Positions 37,201 through 45,399 of a DNA stretch of 64,000 bases are shown here, piece after piece. The notes under the pieces are model-generated. The model did no database searches and was not told the origin of the DNA. It saw only the letters and a list, made by a program, of their open reading frames with translations. Every line of letters starts with the position of its first letter. Within the stretch, counting starts at the first letter, position 1. Both the position numbers and the translations under genes were made by a program. The DNA is from Astropecten irregularis. Taxonomy: Eukaryota; Echinodermata; Asteroidea; Paxillosida; Astropectinidae. Location of the stretch: NCBI GenBank assembly GCA_963971285.1, contig OZ020250.1, positions 17,264,783 through 17,328,782 on the forward strand, given 5' to 3'.

Positions 37201-39120
37201 AGCAGTTTGTTACTTGTAATGAGAAAATCTGTATGTGGATCGGTTTGCGGAAACACGGTGTAAGAATTGTTCGTACCTTTGCACTTCTAAACCGATCCAC
37301 ATACCAACTGTCACCATGCAAAGCCTCAAATCTTTCGAGAAAAATCTGGTTTAGTTATCCTTTGTTTATCAAGGGAAAACTATTCATGTGTAACAAAGCA
37401 TTGCATGCCAATCAGAGCTATGAAAATTACTTCTGGAGCCAATTTCATAGAGCTGCTTAAGCACATAATTTGCTTAAGCATGAAAAATCTTCCTTGATCA
37501 AACAGGATTGTCAACCAAATTTTCATATGTGATGTTAACTGCTTTTGACTTGTATTCAGCCATTGTTTGCTGAGCATAACATTCACAAGGAGCTGGCATA
37601 CTGATTTTATTTACCAAGATTTTTGGTGCTTAAGCAAATGTTGGTGCTTAAGCAGCTCTATGAAATTGGCCCCTAGTGCAAATATCTTATCCTCCTTGAA
37701 CTGTGTACACTTTGCGTACTTCCAAATCCTGTAGACCGCTGGAGTTACAGACAGCAGCATTTGGTGAGCTGTGGCCCAAGCACACCAGTGACTGCATCCA
37801 GTCCCTTGAGGTCGATGACCCTGTCTCCATGTCAAAGGTCATGACCCTCTTGACCCAGGAGTTGAACCTACACCTTGTCGAAATTATTGGTAAGAGACTA
37901 AGAGACTTAAGTAGATTGGTGTATTTTGTAATCAGTGTACAGTGTACAGTGAAAAGCCACTATAATGATCACCGCTATAGCAAACATATGGCATTTGACT
38001 AGATACCGAACATCATCCTTGGCTCCCATTTTCTGCGTACAATACGTACAATGGTTCTTTAAATCACTATAACGAACGACCACTATGTTCGTTATAGTGG
38101 CATTCCACTGTATTTATTATTTATTTGTTGTTGGTTGTTGAAGGTAACTTCATCCTTTGGTATTTGGCAAAGAAATGCAGATTCATGGGCAAAAATATCA
38201 AGAAAGATACAGTAACAGTCATCTGTGAATTTCCCAGTCCAGTCCCTGTTAAAAAACAGTGAAAACAGTCTATGGTATTTTCAAATCTATTCACTGTAGC
38301 TTTTATCTTCCGAAGATCAAAATTGTTTTTGGTCACTGGTTTTACTCTTTTCTGGATAAATACAACATTTCAGGCAAAAACAGTATGTTTCTACCATCAC
38401 CATCTTTATACCCTGTAAGTTATTGGTAAATTTGTGAACATTTCTGTTTCAGTATGCTCAAAATGTTTAGTTGACTTGACTTTCACATTCTCCTGGATAA
38501 CCCTGGTTTTATTCTTATTATTATATTATCAAGTAATTCTAAAACATTGAAACAGTGTTCCACAAGTTCTTGACAAACAACCATAGAGTTTTCTAATGCA
38601 AATTGATTTTGTTGCTGTTTTTGATTATGCATTATTTTATCTTCAGAAAAAAAAGTGTCAACAAGTTTCAATTTTTTTATAAAACATAAAGAATGGTTTT
38701 GATCTTATCCCGAGATCAAAACTGTTTTTGGTCTTTCTTTGACTAATTTCTGGATAAATACACCATTTCAGGCAGAAATATGTTAACAGTATGTTTCTAC
38801 TAGCACCATTTTCACATCCTGAAAGTTATACGTAAATCTGTGAACATTCATTTTGGGTATATGTTACCAATCCTGTACTGTACCTTTAAATTAGATTGTT
38901 GGTCTCCGCAACAACGATTTGACAAACTAATTGTCTTGAATTTGACCGGGCAGGTAATGAGGGCATAGCCTGTGGGAGTCTGCTCAGTGGACCAACCTGC
39001 CTCCTTCACATCAAGGTCCCTGACAAGAAATCCCTGGAGATATGGGTCCGATCCTCCAGTCAGCTCCTGTCGGACACCGTCGCCAAGCAATGCAGAGACG
39101 ACATCCTAAAGAGGTTATGA
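16276..39120 (+). CDS. AP4E1: AP-4 complex subunit epsilon-1, complete
   Basis: Twenty-two coding exons: 16276-16410, 16749-16820, 17481-17604, 18384-18579, 19011-19170, 20147-20313, 20863-20939, 21974-22096, 22749-22858, 23310-23449, 24613-24725, 25512-25618, 26860-27075, 27498-27584, 28260-28374, 29308-29503, 30662-30836, 32044-32187, 32350-33351, 36589-36788, 37735-37889 and 38954-39120 (TGA). Phases agree throughout, giving about 1326 residues; human AP4E1 is about 1137. Residues ~50-610 are the alpha-solenoid adaptin N domain (GFSYIHAIKLAQQG, GYLAISLFLHENHELILLL, KALCDRD-like QALCDRDEAV, APWTQIRILKMLARLG). A hinge of ~450 polar residues follows, mostly exon 19. The ear domain (from ~1105) ends with the conserved IIGNEGIACGSL block. 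An ATG at 16273 is an alternative start. AP-4 sorts cargo such as ATG9 at the trans-Golgi network. The intron after exon 10 is AT-AC. The donor of exon 16 (GTTTCT) is weak but keeps the frame. Confidence 0.95.
16843..17160 (-). mobile_element. tRNA-derived SINE-1, copy 3
   Basis: The head is on the minus strand (box B as GGGATTCGAACC on plus), followed by the shared body and ending CATCAAATAACCACAAGGG. It starts about 20 bases after AP4E1 exon 2. Confidence 0.7.
17217..17391. mobile_element. TTAA family A, internally deleted copy 4
   Basis: Both ends are kept (TTAAAGGTAGTATCATA and ATGATATTACCTTTAA) with TTAA flanks, but half of the interior is missing (175 bp). It lies in AP4E1 intron 2, upstream of exon 3. 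Confidence 0.7.
17611..17860. mobile_element. Family F palindromic MITE, copy 1
   Basis: It starts TCTAGGACCTTTCTCAAAGC, with GGCTCCGGCT-type arms and 'CTTTTCAAACCAGAGAATCT' inside. It begins 7 bases after AP4E1 exon 3. Confidence 0.7.
17896..18195 (+). mobile_element. tRNA-headed SINE-2, copy 2
   Basis: Starts GGGGCATAGGTGGCGAAGTG, with box-B-like GGGTTCAATCCC and the shared body through 'CATCCTTCGCAATTCAGCAC'. It lies in AP4E1 intron 3. Confidence 0.7.
18938..18962 (+). repeat. (GAATT)5 microsatellite
   Basis: Five GAATT units, about 50 bases before AP4E1 exon 5. Confidence 0.9.
19340..20060 (+). repeat. Tandem array, ~75-80 bp unit, about 9 copies, in AP4E1 intron 5
   Basis: Units contain CTTACAGACTCCCTGCTGC then ATAAGGTAACCCTCCTAG. 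The AAGGTAACC piece copies the true donor of exon 5 (ATTAAG|GTAACC at 19165-19176), so the array carries about nine donor-like sites. Confidence 0.9.
20966..21560 (+). repeat. Tandem array, ~122-bp unit, 5 copies, in AP4E1 intron 7
   Basis: Each unit starts GTCAAGAAGACATTAG, and the units are separated by a (CTA)n run of 5-8 triplets. Units are nearly identical, so the array is young. It begins 27 bases after exon 7. Confidence 0.92.
22588..22684. mobile_element. Short MITE with TATA(G/C)ACCGATCCGACGGC ends
   Basis: 97 bp; the left end TATACACCGATCCGACGGC is the inverse of the right end GCCGTCGGATCGGTCTATA with one mismatch. It ends about 65 bases before AP4E1 exon 9. Confidence 0.7.
22898..23185. 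mobile_element. TTAA family A, copy 5, right end lost
   Basis: It starts TTAAAGGCAACTTCATAC and keeps the typical interior up to the 'TATACCCAGTAAGTTAT' block. The right terminal repeat is absent. It belongs to the 'GGCAACTTC' subfamily with copies 3 and 10. It lies in AP4E1 intron 9. Confidence 0.65.
23450..24612 (+). other. AP4E1: AT-AC (U12-type) intron of AP4E1
   Basis: Exon 10 ends in phase 2 at 23449 (...CTGGCCGAAGA). The next bases are ATATCCTTCC, the consensus 5' site of U12-type AT-AC introns. Exon 11 starts at 24613 after CCCTAC, and a branch-site-like TCCTTAAT lies at 24590-24597, about 16 bases before the acceptor. Joining 23449 to 24613 restores one frame through LAEE-HRPSIHWYLDTM, which aligns with AP4E1 of other animals (LAEKYAPDNAWFIQTM in human). 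Reading through instead hits a stop within nine codons, and I see no GT-AG choice that keeps the alignment. The intron also holds a SINE-2 copy. Confidence 0.85.
23520..23815 (+). mobile_element. tRNA-headed SINE-2, copy 3
   Basis: Starts GGGGGGCATAGGTGGCAAGT, with the same body and the same CATCCTTTGCAATTCAGCAC end. It sits inside the AT-AC intron of AP4E1, 70 bases after its 5' splice site. Confidence 0.7.
25267..25453. mobile_element. pogo/Tigger-like MITE, copy 1
   Basis: The ends are CAGTGGAACACCGCTATAAC and the inverted GTTATAGTGGCGTTCCACTG, flanked by TA on both sides. TA duplication and CAGTGGAAC ends fit the Tc1/mariner pogo group. It is 187 bp and lies in AP4E1 intron 11, 58 bases before exon 12. 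Confidence 0.75.
25672..26112. mobile_element. MITE with long inverted ends abutting AP4E1 exon 12
   Basis: ACTCCAGAGCAAAGATTATG-TAGCGCTACGCGCAAGATGG at the left is repeated in inverted form at 26072-26112. The element is ~440 bp and begins 54 bases after the exon 12 donor. Confidence 0.7.
26568..26825. mobile_element. Family F palindromic MITE, copy 2
   Basis: The ends are CAGGGGCCTTTCTCAAAGC and the inverted GCTTTGAGAAAGGCCCCTG. The arms carry GGCTCC/GGCTCA hexamers. Its right end is only 34 bases before AP4E1 exon 13, so it abuts the acceptor region. Confidence 0.75.
27140..27447. mobile_element. TTAA family A, 'GGTACAGTACAGG' subfamily, copy 6
   Basis: The right end reads ACCAATCCTGTACTGTACCTTTAA, and the interior has the shared 'GATCTTACCCCGAGATC' hairpin. 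The left end is degraded. It lies in AP4E1 intron 13, ending 50 bases before exon 14. Confidence 0.6.
27660..27805 (+). mobile_element. tRNA-derived SINE-1, partial copy
   Basis: 'GGCTTCTGACTGCCAAACGG' body followed by the head (AGGGCTGGATAACTC, GAGCGCCTGTACG). It starts 76 bases after AP4E1 exon 14. Confidence 0.65.
27967..28176. mobile_element. Family I palindromic MITE
   Basis: The ends are CTAAGGCCATGTCTCAAATC and the inverted TTTGGGACACAGCCTT, with GCTGCGGCTG-type blocks inside. It lies in AP4E1 intron 14, about 85 bases before exon 15. Confidence 0.7.
28873..29235. mobile_element. TTAA family A, copy 7
   Basis: Nearly full-length: left TTAAAGGTAACATCATAC, right ATGATTCTACCTTTA. The internal 'AACAGATCAAAAAG' blocks are shared with copy 1. 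It ends about 70 bases before AP4E1 exon 16. Confidence 0.7.
29552..29908. mobile_element. TTAA family A, copy 8 (inverted)
   Basis: Perfect TTAA at both ends and matching terminal repeats. It starts 48 bases after the donor of AP4E1 exon 16, so one exon is bracketed by two copies of the same element (28873-29235 and this one) in opposite orientation. Confidence 0.75.
30077..30432. mobile_element. TTAA family A, diverged copy 9 (inverted)
   Basis: It begins 'CAAAAGTAGCATCACACTTT' and shares the 'CAGGGTATAAAGACGGTGAT' and 'GCCCATGAATCTGCATTTC' blocks. The ends are degraded. It lies in AP4E1 intron 16. Confidence 0.6.
30945..31197 (-). mobile_element. tRNA-derived SINE-1, copy 5
   Basis: A well-kept head on the minus strand (plus-strand ACTGGAGCGGGATTTGAACC ... 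CAACTGAGCCATCCAGCCC) with the shared body after it. It lies in AP4E1 intron 17. Confidence 0.75.
31570..31845 (+). mobile_element. tRNA-headed SINE-3
   Basis: Head CCGTGGCCTAGTGGTCTTGC with GGGGTTCGAATCCAGCC (box B), then 'TTCTTGGGCAAGACGCTTTA' and 'TGCTCCCCAGGGAG'. It lies in AP4E1 intron 17. Confidence 0.7.
34158..34202. repeat. Perfect short hairpin
   Basis: TGCCCTTATAGGTACACTC and GAGTGTACCTATAAGGGCA are perfect 19-base inverse arms with a 7-base loop. It lies in AP4E1 intron 19. Confidence 0.85.
35380..35620. mobile_element. MITE with AAAGAATTCCACTGAT ends
   Basis: Perfect 16-bp terminal inverted repeat (AAAGAATTCCACTGAT / ATCAGTGGAATTCTTT), 241 bp, in AP4E1 intron 19. A related end (AGAATTCCACTAATTGCCAT) lies at about 15718. 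Confidence 0.7.
36069..36219. mobile_element. Family C palindromic MITE
   Basis: The ends are GGGGTCAATTTCACGAAGCC and TTTGGTGAAATCATCCCC. It lies in AP4E1 intron 19. Confidence 0.7.
36282..36480. mobile_element. SINE-1 inverted dimer (head-to-head), 1
   Basis: A minus-strand head (ACTGGAGCGGGTTTCGAACT to GAGCCATCCAGTC) is followed within about 50 bases by a plus-strand head fragment (TTCGAATCCCGCTCTAGTCA ... TTTGTTCACTTTTCAATAAC). The two halves form a foldback. It lies in AP4E1 intron 19. Confidence 0.7.
36812..36985 (-). mobile_element. tRNA-headed SINE-3, partial
   Basis: The minus-strand copy shows 'CGCCTTGCCCAAGGACACAA' and 'GGTACCCATTAACTCCCGGG' on plus, the complement of the SINE-3 body. 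It starts just after AP4E1 exon 20. Confidence 0.6.
37000..37215. mobile_element. Family E foldback element, copy 2 (complete)
   Basis: Two inverted cores (ATCCTAGCAGGATCTTTCTC and GAAACATCCTGCTAGGATCG) face each other around 37070. Outer blocks end in TGAGCAGTTTGCAGCAGTTT. It lies in AP4E1 intron 20. Confidence 0.65.
37435..37673. mobile_element. Family B palindromic MITE, copy 2
   Basis: The ends are GGAGCCAATTTCATAGAGCT and GCTCTATGAAATTGGCCCC. It lies in AP4E1 intron 20, ending about 60 bases before exon 21. Confidence 0.75.
37947..38110. mobile_element. pogo/Tigger-like MITE, copy 2
   Basis: It starts TA-CAGTGAAAAGCCACTATAA and ends GTTATAGTGGCATTCCACTG-TA. It is a diverged relative of the element at 25267. 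It starts 57 bases after AP4E1 exon 21. Confidence 0.7.
38137..38470. mobile_element. TTAA family A, copy 10
   Basis: The left end 'GAAGGTAACTTCATCCTTTG' and interior match copy 5. The right end is degraded near 38470. It lies in AP4E1 intron 21, directly after a pogo-like MITE. Confidence 0.6.
38665..38889. mobile_element. TTAA family A, copy 11, left-truncated
   Basis: The right end ACCAATCCTGTACTGTACCT then TTTAA and the 'ATCCCGAGATCAAAACTG' interior match copies 6 and 17. It ends 64 bases before the last AP4E1 exon. Confidence 0.6.
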
Positions 39121-40114
39121 TGAAGACGATCAAGTCAGTGGGATGAATCTTCTGAAAGAAGACGAAAAAAACAATGCACAATCTTGCCCCAAGAGAATGT
39201 CATCCCAGGAATTAAGTCGTTACGAAGGTAGAATGCACTGAATTGCGAAGCGAAGCTATACAGTCATCCGAATGCAAGTCTTTGAATGGCGCCCTCTTTT
39301 GATTAAAACAAGAAACTGCGGTGGTGTTTATCGATCTAAATGAACTATACAACTCCGGCTTTGTACGTGAAAGGAACACGGAGTTAGAAGGATATTCGGC
39401 ATTGACAATAATATGTCCCGCATTTCCCCATCAGTCTTTTGCTCATGATTAGCTTTCCAGCTTCCGTATTTCATTAAAAGATGATTGGAGGTGTACAAAA
39501 TGATATACGCAGTTTTTCTTTTTAATCAAAAGAGGGCGCCCTTCAAAAAACGTACTGTATAGCAGACTCAAACCAAAGCACTATCAACACAGGTGTCCTT
39601 AAAAACCTGTGTAAGAAAATGTTGTAGAACGCCAAGTACTTATCCCTCTAAGAAGGACTCTATATATTTGGGGGGTCTTGAGCCCCCCAAAAATGTTGTC
39701 TAGCCCCCCCAAAAAATGCAAATGAAAACAAAAATTTGTGAAAATTCTGGATTTGTTCAGTTATTAAGCGCCAATTACATAAAATACGCATTGTGTAGGC
39801 TATATGTGCATGTTTTTTCGACCCTTAATAAGACATAGCAGAAGCGAGTGTCAGAAGAACGCAAAATATTGGGTCTTCTAGCCCCCCCCCCCCCCCCCCC
39901 AAAAAAAATAAAGGCTCTTCTAGCTCCCCAAAAAATTTGGCTCTAGAACGGCGCTTGGTATCAAGTTGATGATGGTAGAAACATACTGTTAGAATTGTTT
40001 CTGCCTGAAATGCTGTAATTCCCAGTACATCCTATTTGTAAGATGCAGATTCTTGGTGGTAGTAGGAGATGCTGTGTTTAGGCATTGGTCTTTTTTCAAA
40101 AGCTCTGTTGGGGC

Positions 40115-40490
40115 TTAAAGGGACGGTACAGAATTGGAAAGACAAAATACACTTCAAGATCACAGATTCACATAAAACGTACACAGTATAATGGTGATGA
40201 TAGGAGAAAACATCCCATGAAATGTTTTTGTCTAAAATGCCATATTCGTTGAGAAATGAATGAAACTATTTTCCGATTGGAATAAATCGTTTTTTTAAGT
40301 GTTTTATTATGAACGCATAATATTGTTGAAATGTGTAAACGGGTTTTCACTATTTTCTCGTGACCCAGATGGCTGATTGACCTCAAACTTCTACAGGTTT
40401 GCCAGTTAAGGTATATGATGGATTACATAATGTGCTTTCACTGTCAGCAACGGTTTTGTCGCAAAAACCAGTTCTGTACCATCCATTTAA
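40115..40490. mobile_element. TTAA family A, diverged full-length copy 12
   Basis: It starts TTAAAGGGACGGTACAGAAT and ends with the inverted form ATTCTGTACC-like CTGTACCATCCATTTAA. TTAA is at both ends and the length is 376 bp. It is about 1 kb after the AP4E1 stop. Confidence 0.6.
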
Positions 40491-40648
40491 TAGGCTCAAG
40501 CGTTGTCATTTTCCTTCTTCCCGAACAGCATGCCAACTTCCAGACTGTAGGCTAATCCCAAAGCCTGTATTTGTATGCTTCTCACTTTACACATCTATAC
40601 ATGTGCAGTTATTGCTGGATTAGAACCTTAACCAAGGCCATGTACTTT

Positions 40649-40893
40649 GGCCTATTTTATAGAGATGCTTAGCACACACAAAAATTGCTTAGCACAAGAA
40701 TGGCTTGCCCAATAAAACAAACCACCTCTGATAATTCGATTTGATATTCATGGTCAGCTAACAACAGGCAAAGAACAATTATTGCAAGTGATACACAACA
40801 CATGGAAATTTGGTTGTTAATCCTGTTATTATTAAGACAGAAATGTCATGCTTAGCGATTTATGGTGCTAAGCAGCTCTATGAAATTGGCCCC
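40649..40893. mobile_element. Family B palindromic MITE, copy 3
   Basis: Degraded left end (GGCCTATTTTATAGAGATGC) and intact right end (GCTCTATGAAATTGGCCCC). It belongs to a 'GCTTAGCAC' variant. Confidence 0.7.
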
Positions 40894-41212
40894 TGCAGTG
40901 ATTCTTCATAGTTTCCATCAATTGTCATGGCATCACTTTCATTGTCATCTCTCCAGCTTCACCCGTGATTTAAAAAAATTATTCTTCCTTTCTGAACAAA
41001 AAGGCCAGTTAATTTATGCAAGAAAGTCTAAAGCAATCATTCCAATTTACTTAGTAAATTGTTTTCAATTATTTTTTTTATGATAAAGTAAGTTTCCTTT
41101 TAAAGAGTTACTGCTTACTTAATTTTGTCAGCGGCTGAATAACTGATGTTCAAAATAAAATTATTTATTAGCCTAAATGCAATGTAGGTCTACTGATTGT
41201 GTGGTTTTTAGG

Positions 41213-41849
41213 ACTGAAGTTACGGCTGCGTCCCAAATCTCTGGCTGCGGCTGCAAATTACACACGCACCTATGGCAGCCACTAGCCAGTGACTGCGCTG
41301 AGCCGTTCCCATAGACTTGTGTGTTATATTGAGGCCGCAGCTAGAGATTTGGGTGTGCACCCAAGTAAATAGGGCCAAAATCCGTCCGCCGAGCTCATGA
41401 ATAAAAGTTAAGCACTCAATATATTTTAAATAAGAGAGTTGTGAGAGCTATGAAAATGAAGGATTGAAGAAATATGGTACTGGACCTCCTGCCTGGACTC
41501 TGGGCTTCCATTTGTGACCATTTTTGATGCAATTGGGTGAGATAGTGGGTCTATTTCAACCGCTTTGCAGAGGGATGTTTTTTTGAAAATGGCTTCTTTG
41601 ACTGGAGTGATCCATACCTTGTTTTAGGGGTGGTCAGCTGAGAATGAGTATAACTCAAAAATTCAATGGTCACCCTACCATAAAATGAAAAGAAAATGAA
41701 AGGTTACATGTTCATCATCATTTTTCTGTGCAACTTGAACAGCTGTGAGAGTTCTGTATATTTTTTAATGATGTTTGAAGTTTGAGGATTTATCACTGTT
41801 GTCTATGGGAGTTTATTTACTTGGGTGCAACCTTGGGACACGGCCTAAG
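41213..41849. mobile_element. Family I palindromic MITE interrupted by family H
   Basis: The left part (GCGTCCCAAATCTCTGGCTG to CTAGAGATTTGGG, 41219-41355) and the right part (TTGGGACACGGCC, 41832-41845) are the two pieces of one family I copy. Intact copies at 56284 and 60650 read straight through from TTGGG to ACACGG. Confidence 0.75.
41356..41829. mobile_element. Family H MITE, copy 1
   Basis: The ends are TGCACCCAAGTAAATAGGGC and the inverted TTTACTTGGGTGCA. The shared interior includes AGCTCATGAATAAAAGTTAA. A TTGGG repeat on both sides may be the target duplication. Confidence 0.7.
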
Positions 41850-42167
41850 TTGAGCAGGTTTATAGTTGCCTTGACTTTTGAACTCCCGTTCCAGTCTCCC
41901 GATAATATAATCCAATAATAATTCATTTGGGTAGAATTACAACATGACCAGGGGGCAATTTCAGAGAGCTGTGGCTTAACTCCTCCACTTGCTAAATAGA
42001 ATCAGGAGGCTAGCTACACACAAATCCCACTTGAATGTTGTGGAACACAAGCAGAACAGAATCAGAATAACATTAGCAAATGGGAATTTTAGCCTTTTAG
42101 AAAGATCCTGTAAGGATCGAAATGTCAGTCCCTCCTAACTCTATTAAAGTCAATGGGAATTTGGTTG

Positions 42168-42528
42168 TTAAAGGTAGTATCATATACTTTTGTAAGAAAC
42201 CAAAACTGAAATGTTCACAGATTTACGTATAAGAGTATGAAGATGGTGCTGGTAGAAACCTACCGTTAAAATGTTTCCGCCTGAAATGCTGTATTTATCG
42301 AGAAATTAGTAAAACAACGACCGAAAATCTTTTTGATCTTTTAAAAGATCAAAAATAAATGAGAAAAGACTTCAGAAATACTGTGGCCGTTTTTCACGAT
42401 TTTCTCAAAAAGTGGGCACCGTATGGGACTGAAATTTTCACAGATGACTGTGACTGTATCTTCCTTGATATTATTTGCCCATGAATCTATACTTCTTTGA
42501 CAAAAACCAAAGTATGATACTACCTTCA
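42168..42528. mobile_element. TTAA family A, copy 13 (inverted)
   Basis: It starts TTAAAGGTAGTATCATA and ends ATGATACTACCTTCAAG, with the second TTAA mutated to TTCAA. The interior matches copies 8 and 2. Confidence 0.7.
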
Positions 42529-42782
42529 AGAACCCAGTCTTGAGGCCCACAAAACGAAATGGGATTCGGCCATGCACAATGACGAAGCCGAAGAAAGGCT
42601 CTAGCTTTGCCATATGTATCTCAAGCCCTTCATTTAATTTTGGAAACAAAATGGCAGTAGCAAAATTAATCCCAAGCCTAGGCCTCAAGCTTCATTTTGT
42701 AAAGACCCATAGTTAATATAATGCCGAGAACATGAAAAATAACATCCAGCAATCGCCTTTCCAAAAAAAATGTAATCATGAG

Positions 42783-43456
42783 GGTGCAGACCAGTAAATA
42801 GGCCCAAATCAGTCCGCGGAGCTCATTAATTTTCTGTATACCCCCAAATTCTTGTCTCTTAAAGCCAGTGGCGTCACCAGACTTTTGAGTCTGGGGGGGC
42901 ACAAGGGGGGCACTAGCAATTGTTGGGGGGGCACTACAATAATATATATTATATTTTTTTTCGCCAACCCAAATCTCAAATGGGGGGGCACGAGGGGGGG
43001 CACAAGGTTTTCCAGGGGGGGCACGTGCCCCCCCCTGGCCCCCCCTTGGCGACGCCACTGCTTAAAGCGTCTGGTAAGCCCTACGTTGAAAGTCTTGTAG
43101 ACAAAATGGATGGAACCCGATCACCAGAGTTTGGACTTTCACCTTTGAACCGTTTGGATGAAATCAGGCCATAAATGCGCTCTATTTTTGCCCTGTAGTG
43201 GAGGGGTACTATTTTTGGTCTGGCACCAGTCAATTCTGCCGTTTTAGGGGTTATTTTTCTTTGAATGTATTTTTCGGCAAAAAATCATTGGTTAACCTAT
43301 AGAAAATTGAAAAGAAAATGAAAATTTAAGTTTTCACCTTCATTTTGTCGTATAGGTCGATTTCCTCAGAAAGTTCTGAGTATTTTTAATTATTTTTTTT
43401 AATTGGCCATTTTGTGGGGTCGGAGCCTATGGGAATTTATTTAGTCGTCTGCACCC
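42783..43456. mobile_element. Family H MITE, copy 2, interrupted by a hAT MITE
   Basis: The ends are GGTGCAGACCAGTAAATAGG and the inverted TTTATTTAGTCGTCTGCACC. The copy is split by the element 42866-43060. Its right part is diverged from copy 1. Confidence 0.65.
42866..43060. mobile_element. hAT-type MITE, nested, with perfect 8-bp target duplication
   Basis: It starts CAGTGGCGTC and ends GACGCCACTG. CTTAAAGC occurs at 42858-42865 and again at 43061-43068. The interior has runs of GGGGGGGCAC and the complementary GTGCCCCCCC. It is 195 bp, without coding capacity, inserted inside a family H element (42783-43456). Confidence 0.88.
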
Positions 43457-44157
43457 ATGAATTACAGACCTTATGACGTCATATGAGTTGGGCGCCCTCT
43501 ATCTGTCATAGATCCAAGAAGGTGAATTTGTCATCTGTCGGCCTCAAAAATGGCGGTTTGATGCAGCTCTTGATCTCTTGATGGCTTTTATATAGCATGG
43601 TAAGACGGCATCCAAATTTGTCTAGATATTCGCTGATTTGGACTAATATCTGCTCAAGAAAAATATTTTCCCCGGTTGTAAATTAAGCCCCAATTTTTTT
43701 TTGTGTTGGTGTGTGAAATTGTAAGATGGTGCATGATTAAGTGTTGTAGTCCAGCACGAAATTACGAGTACGGTCCGAGTACCTGGCATGATTATATACT
43801 GTATTAAAACAAAAAAACACATTTTTTTCTGAAAATGGCAGCACGAGTAACGAAGGAATTATCTTTTTTGGCTTTCGTCTCTTCCTAGTTGGGTATTATA
43901 TTGCAGTCGCTTGAAGCTCCTGAAGCGTTAATATGAAGGGGTTCAATTTCAAGGAATTATTTGATGCGTGGAGCAGGAGGTTGTGTTTGATATCAATAAA
44001 AGGGGAATCAAGCGGAATCATTAGCCTATGCAATGAATTACTAATGATGTGTAAATAATTCTGCTGAATAATCTATGCGCACATGACGTACGCGCCTCAT
44101 ATAAAATGCACGATATGGGTACAATAATTGTGACTTAAACATTTTCATTTCAAACGG

Positions 44158-44340
44158 AGAGTCAGGTTGGCGTAGCGGTTCTTTCCTTGCCTTTCATCTC
44201 TGGCGGCCCGGGTTCGAGTCCGGCTCGGTCCACTGAAATGGATTGGGTTTTCGGTCGGCGTACCTGACCCCATGAGTATTACCCAGGTTGTTACACTAGA
44301 ATTATGATTATAATAAGTATCTTCATTTGGTTTCTTCAGG
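44158..44340 (+). mobile_element. tRNA-headed SINE-4
   Basis: Head GTTGGCGTAGCGGTTCTTTC and box B GGGTTCGAGTCC, followed by an unrelated body. Only one copy is seen here, so the family is inferred from the tRNA-like promoter boxes. A bare tRNA pseudogene is the alternative. Confidence 0.55.
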
Positions 44341-44394
44341 CTTTCGAGCCAATGGCTGTTGATGAGGAATCCTTAGTGGGAGTTTAATGACCAA

Positions 44395-44565
44395 AAATTG
44401 ATAAATACAATAAAGAAAATTGCTATAAACTGCTGTTCGTCAGCCAAAATACGGACCTGAAATTGATAAATGCTTGGAGTAGGGCCTGACGCGTTTCGAT
44501 GCTAGCAGGATTTTCATCGAATTAGCCTGAAACGCACCAGGCCCCGCCCTAACTCTGAAATTAAT
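44395..44565. mobile_element. Family E foldback element, copy 3
   Basis: Starts at the 'AAACTGCTGTTCGTCAGCC' block and contains GGCCTGACGCGTTTCGATGC and the inverted GAAACGCACCAGGCCC. Confidence 0.6.
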
Positions 44566-45399
44566 CAGTTATCATAATGCTGCAGGACACCAGAAATCAG
44601 CATACGAACGAAGGCTTTAGAACGTATATCAGGCTCATGCTACACAGGCCCAGTGTATAATATCTATGTTCGGTGCTCTCATTCATTAGTACTGTTTCAT
44701 TGGCACATTTTTAATGGCAGCGACACGTACTTAGGCTACGTTCAAAGCTAATATTGAACATATGGACAGCTGGAATTTTTTTTTTTAACTATTCAGTCAC
44801 ATTATTTGCTTTTACACGCGGTGCTGCAGCTTTTATGGTTAACATATTAAGTATTATTATAATTGTTGCTTTTCTTTGTGGCGGAAGGTTGGATATTACT
44901 GACGCACCGTTGTCATGGCAGTGTCAATCAGAACTATGATGACTCGACGCGAGTAGGCCTACCGGTAAAATATTTCCTCACTGGGCCGTGAAATTTGCCA
45001 AATAAAAGGAGTGAGGCAGAAATAACATGGAAATAATGGCTTCAATGCCAAGTCACGCGAACAATTATATGCAGCTTTCATTATAATTTTTTTTTTCAAG
45101 ATAGCGGCTGCAGATGTCTCTAGCACGAGTGAATTGATTCACATTGGTATACTACCTGTTGAGAGAGCTGGCAAATTACCCAGTGTGGAGTGGTGCCGGT
45201 AAACACACCACAGTGCCGTTCCAAGAGCCTATACCCAATTAGACAAGGAGCATAGACCATGAAAAAAATAGAGTTCTCAACCCCGACTACATCATTACTG
45301 ACTTAAGAAATTGATGGAACAGACCTCAGGGAACATTTCTAGGTATATATGTGGCCTCAAATTGTGGTAGCACTTTTGTGTAATATCCCAAAAGTTATA

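Noticed and set aside
42678-43058. Open frame with a Gly/Pro-rich N terminus
   Set aside because: It reads through a hAT MITE with G and C runs; there is no family match.
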